From Dioctria linearis (lineage: Eukaryota; Arthropoda; Insecta; Diptera; Asilidae): DNA of 64,000 nucleotides. A model generated the notes under the pieces. It did not search any database. It saw nothing but the letters and a program-made list of their open reading frames with translations, and was not told the origin of the DNA. Below, piece by piece: positions 1 to 12,100 of this stretch. How positions within the stretch are numbered: position 1 is the first letter of the stretch; each line of letters begins with the position of its first letter. The position numbers were made by a program, and so were the translations under genes. The DNA lies in contig OZ005740.1 in NCBI GenBank assembly GCA_963930735.1, positions 232,306,050-232,370,049 of the forward strand, written 5' to 3'.

Positions 1-1016
1 CCAATCATGTGTGACCATGATTTTAATGACCAGGTCATCCGCATAGCCCTAATTTTCATAACCGGAGGGTCAACTTTTGTAAGAGATCATCGACAAGCGA
101 CGACCATAGTAAAGGGTACATAACCCCAACTTAAGGACATCCCTTGGCGGCCACTACTGTAATCGAGCTCTCCCCCATATTAGCTGTGACTCTCCGGCTT
201 TCTAGCATATCTTTTATCCATTTTATCAAGGAAGGTTCGATTCCTTTTTTAGTAGCTGCATTCTCAATGGCTTCAAAGGAGGTATTGTCAAATGCTCCGC
301 CGATGTCTAGGAATGCGCATAGGGCTACCTCCTAACATAAGACTATGTGAGACAGTAGACTTACCTCCTTGGTAAGCATGTTGGTGATGGTGCAGCGGTG
401 ACCGCTTGAGTATACCGCTAATAATGTGGTTGTCTAACACTGTCTTTATTGTATTAAGCAGAAATTTAGTTAAGATAGGACGGTAGGATTTGGGTAGAGC
501 AGACGACCGACCTCCTCCCTCAGTTATAAATACTACCTTAACATCCCTCCACGTTTTTGGTATATATCCTAGAGTAAAACTTGCTCTAAACGGCTTGATA
601 AGGTTTGTCAGTAATTCTTTTCGCCCTTATTGAAGTAGGGCTGGAAAGATGCCATCAGCTCCAAAAGATTTGAATGGATTAAAGGAGCTGATGGCACATT
701 TCACTTTCCTTGGGGTGAATATTCTGCCAGTGAGGCTTTTAAACTGGTTGGAAAGCCTGCATTTAAGTCTTAACTCTGCAGAGGCCTCATCATTATACTG
801 TATTATTGTTGATTCGGGAAAATGGGTTTCCAGTAACAAACTTACAGTTTCTTCCCTGCTATTTGTGTAGCCGCCATTGACTTTCTGTAGAAACCCGATA
901 CCATTAGTGTGAACTTTTTGGAGTCTTGCACTTGTGGGTAGGTCATCAACACACTCGCAAAAGTTTCTCCAAGTTCTTCTCTTGGATTTTCTAAGCTCTT
1001 TATTGTACTCAGTCAA
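1..1016 (-). pseudogene. LINE reverse transcriptase fragment
   Basis: A minus-strand reading frame at 627-1016 carries the linker between endonuclease and RT and ends in the FKSFGADGIFPALLQ block before the fingers. From about 600 to 1 the translation continues in shifting frames. Around 545-590 is a YIPKTWRDVKVVFI-like block. The next block, SYRPI, is followed by QHAYQ-GKST. Around 250-310 is motif A (AFLDIGGAFDNTSFEAI), and at about 15-45 is motif C (GYADDLVIK). The order is that of a LINE polymerase domain. Multiple frame changes and stops make it non-functional. Confidence 0.85.
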
Positions 1017-1383
1017 GGCGCGCTCGTATTTGTTCCAAGCACCTGCTTTTTTTGCCTTGTTGAAGAGCCTTCTAGAATTAGCTGTTAATCTGTCTAGTTC
1101 CCTGTGCCACCAGGGAACAACGCGCGTTGCCTCGCTTTGTTTGACAGGGCAGCTTTGTTCATAGGAGCGGATGATCGATCTATGTAGTTGGGGGAGATAA
1201 AGTTTAGATCATTACAGCTCTCAATTTGCCTATTATCGAGCTCCTTTAGATCCATTCTGATGTAGTCTAGGAACTACAATCAGTGAGTCGTGGAACTCTT
1301 GTTTCCTCCCTTTGCATATGGGAAGCCCCAATATCAAACCCGATATGATTGTGGTCCGACATTGAGACTTCGCTTGAGACATG

Positions 1384-1800
1384 TCAATTTGTAGTGCTAT
1401 CCGCCTTGTTTGGGCTGATGAGTATCAAGTCCAGCACCACTTGGCGAATGGCATTGCAGAATGTTGGTTCATTCCCTATATTTGCTTTGGCTACATAATT
1501 TTTAACTAAATAGTCAAATAGGTACTCACCACGTCTATCAGTGTCTCTGCTTCGCCATACAGTGTGGTGGGCATTCGCATCACACCCGATGATGTAGAGT
1601 TTATATATTTCCTTGCAAAAGTCCAGAAGTTTTACCAATTTCTTCTGTAGGAGGTGGGTTCGTATCTCTCGGGAAGTAGTCTGAGATCACCAGCTCATAT
1701 TCACCTATGTCCGTTGGCACCTCCACTAGGCCAGCCACTAAGTCCCTAGAAATAAGTTCTCTGGCTCTGCCCGGGAGGTGACATGGTTCTTATTATAATC
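1384..1800 (-). pseudogene. LINE AP-like endonuclease fragment
   Basis: The minus strand reads SRDLVAGLVEVPTD and YELVISDYFPRDTNPPP, then after a frameshift near 1,640 GCDANAHHTVWRSRDT, RRGEYLFDYL and NEPTFCNAIRQVVLDLILIS. These are recognisable blocks of the exonuclease-endonuclease-phosphatase fold used by LINEs to nick target DNA. The N-x-H pair and the C-terminal LDL block are visible. The N-terminal part is missing or unrecognisable. Confidence 0.8.
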
Positions 1801-2183
1801 AACTTACCTCGCTTATTGGAAGTCCTTCAACTTAGCTTCGTAGAGCCCAGGGTTCCTACAGGAGTACCATATCTATACCACCCCTAATGAATCTTCTGCA
1901 AAGCACATCCGAGGAAGCTTTTGCATGATGGAAAAAATTATTTTCGGTCATTAAGAATGACCGCCTTTTTTATGACTCCTTTTCGTTCCCTTCTTGGGAT
2001 CTTTGCCGGTCCTTTGTTCCTCATTTGAGGGTTTAGGCCCTTTGAATTAAAAACTAGTCAGTACTGCGGTTTTGCCGGGCAGTTTCAAATTAACCGCTAC
2101 GCGCTCCCAGGCATCACTGATCACCGCTTTTGGCGTTAAAGGTATCACAACAGCTGGGCTGCTAAGCCTGCCGGCAGTTGTGG

Positions 2184-2870
2184 CTACCACCTCAATTTTT
2201 CTTGGGGGCCCACTTGGGGTCTCTCCCTTAATAGCTCTCGTTCAGCTACTTCCATGTTTTCTGGAGCTTTAGTCTGACTCTTGAGGCTTGTAGCAGAGGT
2301 TGAGGGGACTGCAGCTGCTGGACCAGGTGACCGGTATGTAGCCCTGGACGCCCCAACCGGTGGGGTGGCCTCTACCATATTTGCTTGCTCCTTTTTTAGC
2401 TTTATGTAACCCTTCGGTTTAAGCTGCACCTGCCCAAATTGAAAGTTAATCCTAAGGTTTAACTTCTTCAGCCTCTCTGCTGAGCAGTGTTCCACTGAGC
2501 GAGTGACTTGCGATACAATGCCCGCAGTCACTTTCCTTCCGACCTTCCACTCAGCTACTTTCAGCTCATGATTTTGGGCGCCCACATAGCGTAATATTTT
2601 ATCAGACGACAAATCTGTACTTTCTGGGAAGTACCCAGAATTTTTGCACGAGGTATATCACATTCCTCTCCTATTTTGACCTTTTACTATAGTGTTATCT
2701 CACCCACTATCTGCTTGAGCTACTTCGAGGTAGTCTTGTCAGAGCAGGTGAGAACTAGCCACCCAGGTCTCCCACTGTATCCGAGGAATGCCGATTTGAT
2801 CCGCTCATTCTCCATCTCCATCTTGCCGTATTATCGAGTTTTCCTCTCTAGATCCTCCATATTCAGTCAG
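2184..2870 (-). pseudogene. DUF4780-like domain fragment, probable LINE ORF1 region
   Basis: The frame at 2184-2612 (minus) reads LRYVGAQNHELKVAEWKV, then SVEHCSAERLKKLNLRINF and FGQVQLK. This has the look of the insect DUF4780 family, and a proline-, alanine- and serine-rich tail follows. Upstream (about 2,640-2,820) other frames give RIKSAFLGYSGRPGWLVLT and IPRAKILG, which fit the start of the same domain. Stops separate the pieces. DUF4780 has no known activity. Its place upstream of the endonuclease and RT suggests an ORF1-like role, which is inference. Confidence 0.55.
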
Positions 2871-3000
2871 GCATCTTGCCTACCCTAGAGGATGTCGCCA
2901 TCTGTCTGTGCAGGTACATCTCGAACAGGATGTGACTTTTTTTCACGTGCGGACGGTCTTGAGAGAGAGACTTGCATAGCAAGGCTGTCCCCTGATGTAG

Positions 3001-4069
3001 CGTTAACGTCATTAATCTCCTTATACTCACTTTGTCCCCAGGTCTCAACCTTATACGAACACTTTCACTTTGCCCTGTTCCTATATGTCGACATACAGAT
3101 TGTGGTTGTCCTCTTGCTTGGTAGCATGACCAAATCACTCAAGCAAATGCCAAAGTATTGATTACACAAATTAAATTAGTAAACAAAGTATGTAAAAATG
3201 TCCACCATGTATGTATGAATGTACTACATATATAATACGTATTCAAAAAAACTACATATTCTAAAGAAACTCTCTTCCAAATTAGAAACAAAATTTATAC
3301 AATGACATATGTACATTTATGAACTACCGGCACTAGTTATATGAATGCATAAAATATTTTTTGGATTAGTTTACTAGATATCACATTTCTTCAATTGAAG
3401 AACTGGTTAACTTAACTGTAAATCAATAGCCAACAGTTTTTTATAAAAACATCTTTTACTATTATTGCTCAAGTACTAATACGTCCCGCTTATATTGCTG
3501 GTTGAAAAAATGCTGGTGAACCTGATCAATCAAGTCATGTCTAATTAAAGACTTTTTAATCAAGATTATATGAGTGAATTCCAAGAAAGCTCAGTTGGGA
3601 GCGCTAAAGTTACAGTTCTTCTGACAGTATTTACTAATTACGTTAATTAACGATAATTAAGTATCATTACAGCATAATTAGATAAGGTAACTATGTTAAA
3701 TACATTACCGGCATTAGCACTTTAACACCCAGTTATGGGTAGATGAGTTCAACTTACAAAAAGTAAATTTCAGTAAATATAAGGCCATTCATTGGTTTCA
3801 ATGAAGGAATACTTATTCCCCTTAGCTATTAGGTTTCTAAATTCAGGTAAAATGATTAAGGAAGTTTTTCTCGATACGCCGTACAGTTTTAAGAAAATTT
3901 ACCTGTTCGAAGTAGATTCAGTATATTGTCGCCTCCTACCAAAACATCGAGAATGCCTAATCAAAGCTGTATACATATAAGCTAGTTAAGCATTCTCCAA
4001 TTAAAAACTAACTGTTGCGATAATGTTTATTCATTTTTATTGTATAAATACTTGTTTGACACTATGTCG
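3001..4069. other. No gene recognised
   Basis: AT-rich sequence. A short plus-strand open frame at 3792-3980 (62 codons) resembles nothing I know and is the size expected by chance. I see no repeat with a clear second copy in this window. Confidence 0.5.
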
Positions 4070-4720
4070 ACTTGATATAGAAAATATAGAAACGTTTGAA
4101 AAGAAACTTTTAAAAAAATATCTGAACTAGTATTGGAAGATTTTAAAGAACGATTTTTGAATAAGGAAGAGCTGTTTAATGAAATTCATTATTTGGAAAC
4201 TGCAAAATTTTAAAACTCTAGGAGCAGTAATGGAAAACTAGATTCTAATTTTGTAATGCCTGATTTTTTGACGGAATATGAAGACTTAGTGGAAAAATGG
4301 GAATGTTTGAAAAAACAGAAGGAAATTTGTCTAAAAAATATGTTGTTGCAAATTATGATCTGGAGATTGATGGATCGGAACCGGAAATAATAAGTGAATG
4401 TAATCGATGCAAGAATTGCTTAGCATGTTTTTTTAAGGTATTGCATGAATATAATTTGTATAGCGAGGACTACAAGAATGTTTTTAAAATTGTGCTGGCG
4501 TTCTGACGACACAATTTCAATACGAGCATACATTTAATATTGTAAAATATAAATCAGAATTACTTAAGAAATAGAATCATATAGATGCGTAATGAACGAA
4601 AACTAAGATTTGTTAATGCTATTGCTATTAAAGAAATATGTAAGGAGAGTCTTGAATTCTCTAAAAATAATATAAGTAATTTAAATAGTAATCTTAAAAA
4701 AATTGATTTTGCTTAAGTAA
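4070..4720 (+). pseudogene. Possible hAT-type transposase remnant
   Basis: Discontinuous plus-strand frames give acidic, lysine-rich blocks such as LVLEDFKERF, then FNEIHYLETAKF and MPDFLTEYEDLVEKW. About 400 bp later comes MRNERKLRFVNAIAIKEIC. The last block is reminiscent of the C-terminal region of hAT transposases, where a short NERL-type motif precedes a hydrophobic helix. Frames are broken by stops. The assignment is weak and the segment may be unrelated AT-rich DNA. Confidence 0.25.
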
Positions 4721-4852
4721 TGTTTTTTTTCTAAAACTTCCTGGTGCAATTTGCATAGCCAACCCTATATGTACCTAATTGAGTAAAGAAATTCAATTTG
4801 TGACATTTGCTCTTGTGTTTGTATTCAAATATACGCCTTAATTAAAAACCCA

Positions 4853-4893
4853 GCGATCAGAGAGGTCTCATTGGTATGGTTATCTCTGATCGC
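4853..4893. repeat. Short inverted repeat
   Basis: Two perfect 11-bp arms (GCGATCAGAGA and its complement) flank a 19-bp spacer. It is too short to assign to an element and may be a remnant of a MITE end pair. Confidence 0.5.
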
Positions 4894-5064
4894 CTACCTT
4901 AGAAGTTTAATGATGGAGGTCACACCAATTGCCCATATAAATATTTTTTATAAAAAGTAAATGTGAATTACATGGTGGCAAGATTTCTCATTGCACTTTG
5001 AAATTGCGTGATTGTTCCCCCTTTTATGCCTGGCGGCATATGGATAAACTAACTGGAAATTATA

Positions 5065-5178
5065 CGAAGGAGATTTCTCGTCTTAACAGACTTTTTTTTG
5101 CACTTAAAATGCATTTTGTAAATTTATTGAAATCATTTTCAATAAATTGCAGTCTGTTAAGACGAGAAATCTCCTTCG
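5065..5178. repeat. 114-bp palindromic element with 28-bp perfect arms
   Basis: The arms at 5065-5092 and 5151-5178 are perfect reverse complements. Inside them is a second nested stem (aatttattga with tcaataaatt). The structure would form a long hairpin and looks like a small foldback MITE. No clear target-site duplication is visible, so the mechanism is open. Confidence 0.75.
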
Positions 5179-8100
5179 TTTAATAAAAATGCATGAGCCA
5201 GATTTCTTAACAATGTGAAGTCGTGAGGAATGCTGTTAGCAATACGCCCAAAACAAATTATGGTTTATTCAGCTTTTACACGGTTTATACATATTTACTT
5301 ACACTTTCTTAAACGAATGAGCCAGGTGGACTCAGGACCTTGAAGAAAGCTATCTTACCACTAAGCTTTGAATCCAGGTAGAGGCCGGATTCTGTAACTG
5401 TTGCCGAGTTTGAGAGATGAGTATTTTCATTTTCTCCGATTACAACTCCGTAAATCTCTATTTGCAATTTTCTAACATACTTAGGGTGTTAGGGAAAACG
5501 TAAGAAGTGTGAAAAAGTATCAGGTTTTGGCGTAGAGGCTAGGTGTTAATTCACTAAACAAAACCGTCTACATAATAAAATGACCTGAAAAGGAAGAGGA
5601 ATTTTACAATGAAAATAGTTGAAATACACATAAAACTTATCTGAACTCAACTTTAATGTTTTGCTTTTCTGTCCTCATCCCGTCCTCTAAGGCGTTCCGG
5701 TTAATTTGGCTAATATATGACTTATTTCTCGGGGTGTATAGGAATTGAATTCGGCCCTTTTGGGCCAATGTCCTACGAGCTTCAAAATGACCGCTCGTCC
5801 AATTGTCCGCGCGCCTAGATGAAAGACTCGTTGTTGTCACCAAGAGCCTAACTTTATTCGGACAACAAAAAATTATGTTGCTCTTTTCTACTAGCTATTT
5901 AGCTTGATTTTAACTATTGATCAAAATAAATATTCCAAATAATGTCGTTATTTTTATATTCTGTTGGAAAACTTTTAAAAAATCAAAAAAGGAAAGAAGT
6001 TTTTGTATCCACTAAATAGCGAAAGATATTTCATCAGGAATTTATCTTCGACACATCCTAAATTGAAGGAATATTCAGAACTATCAGCGACATTTTGGAA
6101 GCTCGTATGGCAATCCAGATGTCTAGCAGTAGTCCTCATGACGCTCTACAGCTCGTGCGTCTTGTGGGAAGAACGCCAGACCAAATTGATTCGTTCGACC
6201 ACATCGCGGCCTTTTGGTCGCGGGGAGCGACAAAAGGAAGTTATATTGGCCTTAATAACTCTTCACTCACACTGTGGACTGTGATCGATTAACAATTTCT
6301 CCTATTTCCGCATACGCTTTTCCACTTTCGCGTAAATTAATTATAATTTTCCATTATTTCAGACGACTCATCGTGATAATCACTATCTATGAGAGTGTAA
6401 ACCGCTGAATTCATAAATTCTACTTTACTGTAATTTAAACCGTTACGTAAAGCATGTTCAGTCAAAAACTTTGACTATACGAATACTTTTGTTGTGTCAG
6501 TTTGTATAAATGTTTCTTTTAAATCTACCGCTCAATTAGGAAATCTAAGACTCAGTTGACTTTAAATCTACCAAAATCTACTAAAATAGTTTTGATTACA
6601 AAGTAACCTTACCATTGTACGCTCAATACCCCTCAGCCGAGTGATAATTGCATGTGGGTATGTGCAGCCGGAGTCCGAATCTGTCCACGGCATCCCATGA
6701 CGGCACAGCGACATTACAATGATTTCTCAGCTGAGAATTTTTGTTTGCGAAATCGTAGTCATTTGGTTAAGAAATTTTTTTTTAAATAATTTTGTTAGGA
6801 AAGGTATGACAATTTTATTACGGTTCGGAAGATAAGAAAGCTAGCTTAAGATTATCAGAACAAATATTTTAGAATGTAAGGACTACGCTGGGCCTCGCAT
6901 GCGGTAGGGAGGGAGTCTGTTTCATGGTTTGTGATGTATTCTCGAGGGTTTTGGTAGTGGCAAATCTGCCTACATACCTACTTTCCTGCACGATGATTTG
7001 CCCAATGGGGACGTACGAATGTAGACACTACCTTAATATAAGCCTGCAATGCCACTATAGTAAACTAATTCAAGAATGATCTAATTTTCCTACTAAATCT
7101 TATACATTACTCTATACCTAGATATGTTGCTAGAAGTACTAAATACGTCCTTAGTGAGGAAGGGCTCCTCAGTCTAGGATTGTCCAATTAAAATTTGCTC
7201 AATAGCGATTGCAGCTGCCATTACGCACTTGCTAAATATATCATGTACCTACCTACCTTATCAAGATAATCTTTATTTTCACTCTAAGCACTCAAAACAA
7301 TGGAGGCTCTCAGTAAGCTATAAATTTGAACCGAGTGGAGAACGGGGCACAGCCCCGTAATATGAAAAACTCATAAACTCCACATAATATTGTTCATTCC
7401 TCCTGAAATGTTCCTCCTCGATGTGGCCCGACCCAGCCCAACTGATAATTTTGATTTATCACATGCCAGTTATTATTTATAACTTACTTATGCAGCAATA
7501 GTTGTGCTCCACTCAGCCTCACATCGCACCTCCCGTCTCGACGGTTGCCGCCCGACCCCAGCCCGCACCTAATTTATGTATTTGTGATGAAATCGATATT
7601 CGCGTTATTACGATATTATTATTATTTTTATTTTTATTATAATGATTATCCTCGGTCGTGCTTTTCTGGCCAATGTCGATTCTTCGCGGCTGTAATGTCT
7701 TGTTGTAACTTGGTTTTTGATTCTTGGCATTTGCCTCTTCCTCTTTTAGTCACTGCTACTGCCCCCCCCCCCCTTGTTAACCTTCACCACCGTCCGCGGT
7801 TATAGGACTAAGCGAATCGCTCCAAATGTTTGATTTTCGACTTTATTTATGCGAAGCGTTCGAAGCGAGTAAATGGTCGTCGGAGAAGTTCGTTTTCTTT
7901 TCTCGAGCGTCGAGCCTTATAATTAAGCAATTTTTTAGGTTTCCCCCATAGTTGAACCATTCTGATATGATAAATATGGCGGCCGGGTATTTGAACAGAG
8001 TATCTGATTTCGATACGTTCGTGCAGAACGACTAAAGCTATTGGCAAAATTGTTGTTTGGTGGCAAGCACGAACTTGCTCTGTTCGGCTGGCTCTGTTAG

Positions 8101-10329
8101 CTTCGGTGTTCGCTGGTATCTGCAATATTCTGCTTACAGTTTAAGCTCAAAGCCGGAGGAAGTTGAAGTGTGAAGCAATTTTGTGCCATTTACCATTGAA
8201 CAATGTTCGATTAATCTTGTTGATGTATTGTTTCGGGGACAAGGAACATTAACAAATGTCTTCGGGTATAAAAATGCTGGGATTTATTGTCGTTGGTTTC
8301 CTCGATTAGCTACAGTTACGATTATTGAAATTGAGAGACAATTGTGCCCACAAATCAATGCAAACTAAACCGGAAGGGAATTTATGAATGTTTTATTGTT
8401 TCGTGATAATTTTATATCCACAATAAACTTTCTCATGGCACGGAGAGTTATTGTGCGGTATAGTGTTGCGATTTTTGATTTGATTAGTATCTTAACTAGT
8501 ATTTCTTATATGTGAAAATATCACAGAAAAAAATTGCGAAAATCTAATAATACCAGAGCAAATAATATGGAATTATTCTGCAGACAATAATAGTTTTTTA
8601 TAAATAACTAAAAATAAATGAAGACAACAGACAAAAAACCATCCAAGTCCATTTTTTCGAAAAATTGAATTTTGGGGTAATTAAAAGCTTTAGTCATCTA
8701 CTTTGTATAAATCTCATCGAAAATAATGGGAAAAGTCAGTCATACAAGTCATTTGGTATAAGTGATTGATATAAAAAATTCATCATTTGAGTCAGTTGGA
8801 AATAATCATATAAGACGCTAACATAACCTAATCACCGAATCGTTAATGTCAGAGCAATACTCAAAGCTTAAATTCCACTTTGTTTTTCAGCCGGCTGATT
8901 TATCACTGCGTGTTAAGGGAGGAAATAGGTATAGGATGGAGTTTTTACAGTGATTTTCATGAATTGGTTTTAACAGATAGAGAGTTTATATTATTTTATT
9001 TATTGATATCCTTATTTTACACGTATATTTGAGAATAACCTCTGAAAGTTTCAAAAAAAATTCTCGAAAAGTAATGGAGATACAAGCTGCCGCGCATTGA
9101 AGGTCCTCATCCGACTGAGCAGTTTGCGTACATACCGCAGCAATTTTTATCTAAAATGAACTGCAAAAAATGTTTTGTTTTTTTTTTGTTTTTTAGATAC
9201 GCCTCTTCTATGTGAACTTCAATTTTCTACAAAAAAATGAAAACTAGTATTTTTTAGCGGAGTGTGAACATATAACACGTTTTTTTTCCAGTTTTTCGTA
9301 CCTTTTAAAAAAACAAAATACAAAGATATTACTGAGGACTCAGATTGAAATAGAGCGTATTTATATAAAGAAACTATATATACCAAATTTCAAAAATTGA
9401 TCGGCTGAAAACTTTTTAAGCTAGAGTGTACGTAAATTCGACAAAAGTCGTTTCGAGAAAAACGTATTTGAAAAAAGTGGCAGAAAAGGTATTACATTCC
9501 ACGCGGTCGGACATTTGAGCGAGGGACGCTCACTTAATCGCTTATAACTTTTGAACCTATTGGAATTTTGAATTGAAATTTTAGGAGTATATTTTGAAAT
9601 AGTTTTACAAGTGATGCATAAACAAAGTTGAATTTTTTTAAACGTCTACATCTTTCCCCCCCCCCCCCTCCCCGTAAGCAATCACTATCAAAACTGTACC
9701 TTTGTAACTACTCATTGCTGAACTGTGGCAGTTGCCATCAAGGTAAGCATTTACCATATGAATAAAACTGCTACCTCTTGATTAAATCAGTCTTCAGTGC
9801 TGTAGAAACTTGTATTTGCTTCCATTTTTTTCATTCTTTAGTCATAGAAATAACTTTTATTTAAGAAAAACCCCTCTAAGGAAATGAAAATTTTAAAACA
9901 AGCACAACTCCAAATTTGTTCGCATTAGGTACATGCATAAACCAAGTCCTGCTAAGTCAATTGTCACAGATAGAGTACTAGGAAATATATAATATGTAAA
10001 TATTTTAAACAATAAAATATCCATTATGTCCCTTAAATGGTTATATTGGAACCCAGTGGCGTAGCAACGGCTTTTGAGGCCTACGGCGGACCGTGAATAA
10101 TATGCTCCAATGTTTAGCCTGTCATAAGAAATTCCAATACAGAAACTGGCATGATAAATTTTAATTAACTAAAATCTGTATTTTGACATAGACCATGGTA
10201 AAATGGTAAAGTTAGTATTATTTTCAAAACTATATTTTTGACTAGCAAAGTCGTTATTCACACTCTCAAATTCGATTGAATCAGTCAGATCTCGTTCAAT
10301 GGACAAAATTTCCAGGTTGTTCAATCTAG
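5179..10329. other. Long stretch with no recognisable gene
   Basis: About 5 kb with no open frame longer than about 93 codons and no motif I recognise. It contains C-runs at 7762-7773 (12 C) and 9656-9668 (13 C). A short hairpin (CGGGGC-ACA-GCCCCG) lies near 7,345, and a TATA-like string near 8,268. The 7,500-8,170 part is less AT-rich than its surroundings and has a 92-codon minus-strand frame (7847-8125) with no visible motif. I call no gene here. Confidence 0.5.
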
Positions 10330-11095
10330 AATTACCCATAATTCTTTATAAGTTTCATCGTGGAGAAAGTTCTCTTGCAAGTCGCGACCCAGACCACCAT
10401 AGTAAGAAATACTTGCAGCATACCGATGATATTTGGGACTGCATTAGCCAGGTTGAACTAATGAGTAAAGCGCAAAAGCTGTAAGGGCCTTATCGTCTTC
10501 AGTGATTCAATATGTTCAGGTTTTAGAGAAGCTTGAATGAATTTAATCAACCTTATGCGTTCCTGTAGAAACTCATCCTTGTTGCTTTTGTCAGCATCCA
10601 GCTTGCTTAAATCGATGCTGACTGTGAGGCCCAAAAGATTGTTTGGAGTCAGGAACTCGAAACTGCTTGCGGGTTCATGCAACAGTTGGAATCTTGTTTT
10701 TTACTTCCTGGTAGATGCGATCAAGTGAAGAGAGTCTTTCGCCACGTAAGTCATCTTTATAAGCAAGCCCAGTGTTCAGGCCATACTGAGTTTTCCTCAT
10801 ATTCCCTCGATGCCTTTCCTTCCCCAATTTATGCTTCCTAAAAAAATAAAAAAAAAAAAACGAAGAATTCAATCTTTAAAATAATTTTAAAAAAAAGCAC
10901 TTATCTAGTGCAGGGAACTTCCTCCCTTGGTCCAGTGGCGTCGAAAGACATCCCCAATTAAATTCATCATCTAAAGTAGGTATACGAAAGTATCGTTAAT
11001 TTAAAAAAAAAATAATTTACAAACTCACTAAAAATCATCATACGTCCGATTATTTACGTTTGAAATGTCATCACATCACATTACGTCACATCATA
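10330..11095. repeat. Duplicated block, copy A (pairs with 14437-15175)
   Basis: This segment aligns nearly end to end with 14437-15175 in the same orientation, with scattered substitutions and small indels. Both copies are followed by the same TATA-bearing LTR-like sequence. The simplest reading is that the block is the 3' internal end of a BEL/Pao-type element, and that two elements share an LTR in tandem. A segmental duplication is the alternative. It contains an antisense open frame, listed separately. Confidence 0.75.
10458..10985 (-). pseudogene. Unrecognised antisense ORF with intron-like boundaries
   Basis: On the minus strand, a T-rich tract ending in TAG (about 10,845-10,833) precedes an open segment beginning KHKLGKERHRGNMRKTQ and running to QEVKNKI at about 10,690. 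An overlapping frame (10458-10682) continues with KDEFLQERIRLIKFIQASL and ends HIESLKTIRPLQLL. Further upstream on the minus strand, another TTTAG acceptor-like site precedes a block reading DDEFNWGCLSTPLDQ, about 10,905-10,970, and GTGAGT stands before that intron-like gap. Copy B at 14.6-15.1 kb keeps the same boundaries but has more damage. I do not recognise the product. Splicing is inferred only from the signals. Confidence 0.35.
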
Positions 11096-11200
11096 TGTTC
11101 TCGCCTTCGCCGCAGTCAGAGTTCAATGGAATGCAACTTTCAGGTGGAGCGTTGCCAGGGCAGCCCATCATGGAGCAGTGATGTAGTGGTTTACGGCGGC

Positions 11201-11208
11201 TATAAAAA
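11201..11208 (+). promoter_or_regulatory. TATA box of the BEL-type LTR
   Basis: TATAAAAA stands in a GC-richer setting (cggcggctataaaaaggcgacgag) and is conserved in copy B at about 15,281-15,288. The position fits the U3/R junction of an LTR promoter. The transcription start would lie roughly 30 bp downstream. Confidence 0.6.
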
Positions 11209-11304
11209 GGCGACGAGCTCCAGCAAAATCACCCATTCTTGTTTCTGAATTTCTCAGAATTTAATCGGTTTCCCATGCTTTGCAAAAAATCTAATTTTGC
11301 TTTC

Positions 11305-11545
11305 ACGTAAGTAGGAATTTACTCCTACTGCAGAAATTTACTTCTGCTTTAATTCCACCCTTCACCTAAGTAGGAATTTATTCTTACTGCAGAAATTTAC
11401 TTCTGCTTTAATTCCATCCTTCACCTAAGCAGGAAATTACTCCTGCTGCAGAAATTTACTTCTGCCTTATTTCCACCCTTAACCTAAGTAACAGTTTACT
11501 CCTGCTGCAGAAATCTACTTCTGCTTCATTCAAACACTTAAGCAG
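11305..11545. repeat. Tandem repeats of about 59 bp made of two hairpins each
   Basis: About four units follow each other. Each has one palindrome of the form GTAGGA-n-TCCTAC and a second of the form GCAGAA-n-TTCTGC. In the third unit the first stem is GCAGGA with TCCTGC, so both arms changed together. Two related units occur at about 17,170-17,280 in LTR copy B. The repeats lie downstream of the LTR TATA box and so probably in transcribed RNA. Confidence 0.7.
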
Positions 11546-12100
11546 AAATCCAATCCTGCTACTATTACCGTATTCACACGGGCAGCAGAGACAAAACTTC
11601 CATTTTGTTACGCCTTCACGGCAAACTACACTTCAATTCTCCTTCTACACAAACATAAAACCAATTCTGCTCACACTACAGCCTTACGCACTGCAGCTAC
11701 TTGCTATAATGTTTTCTAATATTCTAGAAAGGCCCACACGTTGCAGAATACTTCAAAAAATCCTATTCTGTTTGAATTATGTAAGTCATGAATCTAATTG
11801 TGAATTCTTTCTTTTTTGATTACAGAAGAAGGAGAAACACAGTGCCGGCACTGGATCTATTATTGAAGTCTATTTCAAATTTTTAACTTGTTTCTTTAAT
11901 TTTTATTGAAGTTTCTATTTTATTGAATTATTTTATGAAGTTTTAGGATATTTAGGATTTTTATTTAAGGAAGTGAATTAAGTTGCGATACTAGCTATAA
12001 GCAATATGTGTATTGAAATAAAAATTTTTATTTGAATTAAAAGGCTGAGTCATCTTTTAATAAGCCGGCACCCCCCTTCGCTTGAGCACAGATCTCACAT

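Larger units (their letters stand above)
1..3000 (-). mobile_element. Degraded non-LTR retrotransposon (LINE), runs off the left edge
   Basis: Read on the minus strand, this stretch gives in order a DUF4780-like segment, an AP-type endonuclease and a reverse transcriptase. This is the layout of an APE-class LINE. The RT blocks (FLDIGGAFDN, then GYADDLV at the extreme left) and the endonuclease block (GCDANAHHTVW) resemble the R1/LOA/I/Jockey group. I cannot settle the clade by eye. Stops and frameshifts occur throughout, so the copy is dead. The thumb and 3' end lie beyond position 1. The upstream end near 3,000 is approximate. Confidence 0.85.
11096..12099 (+). mobile_element. BEL/Pao-type long terminal repeat, copy A
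   Basis: The right end is supported by the tRNA-complementary site that starts two bases later. Inside are a TATA box, a block of hairpin-forming tandem repeats and late AATAAA-type signals. The left end is a guess at the first TG of the region shared with copy B, because no purine tract marks it. The gag and protease remnants that follow are of BEL/Pao type, so I assign the LTR to that superfamily. Confidence 0.6.

Noticed and set aside
7740..7800. Possible assembly error at the C-runs (7762-7773, 9656-9668, 63191-63201)
   Set aside because: Homopolymer length may be uncertain, and the run at 63,191 coincides with a frame change, but sequence alone cannot separate error from real mutation.
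11305..11545. CRISPR-like or plain satellite repeats
   Set aside because: The units are palindromic, lie within an LTR and recur in the second LTR copy.
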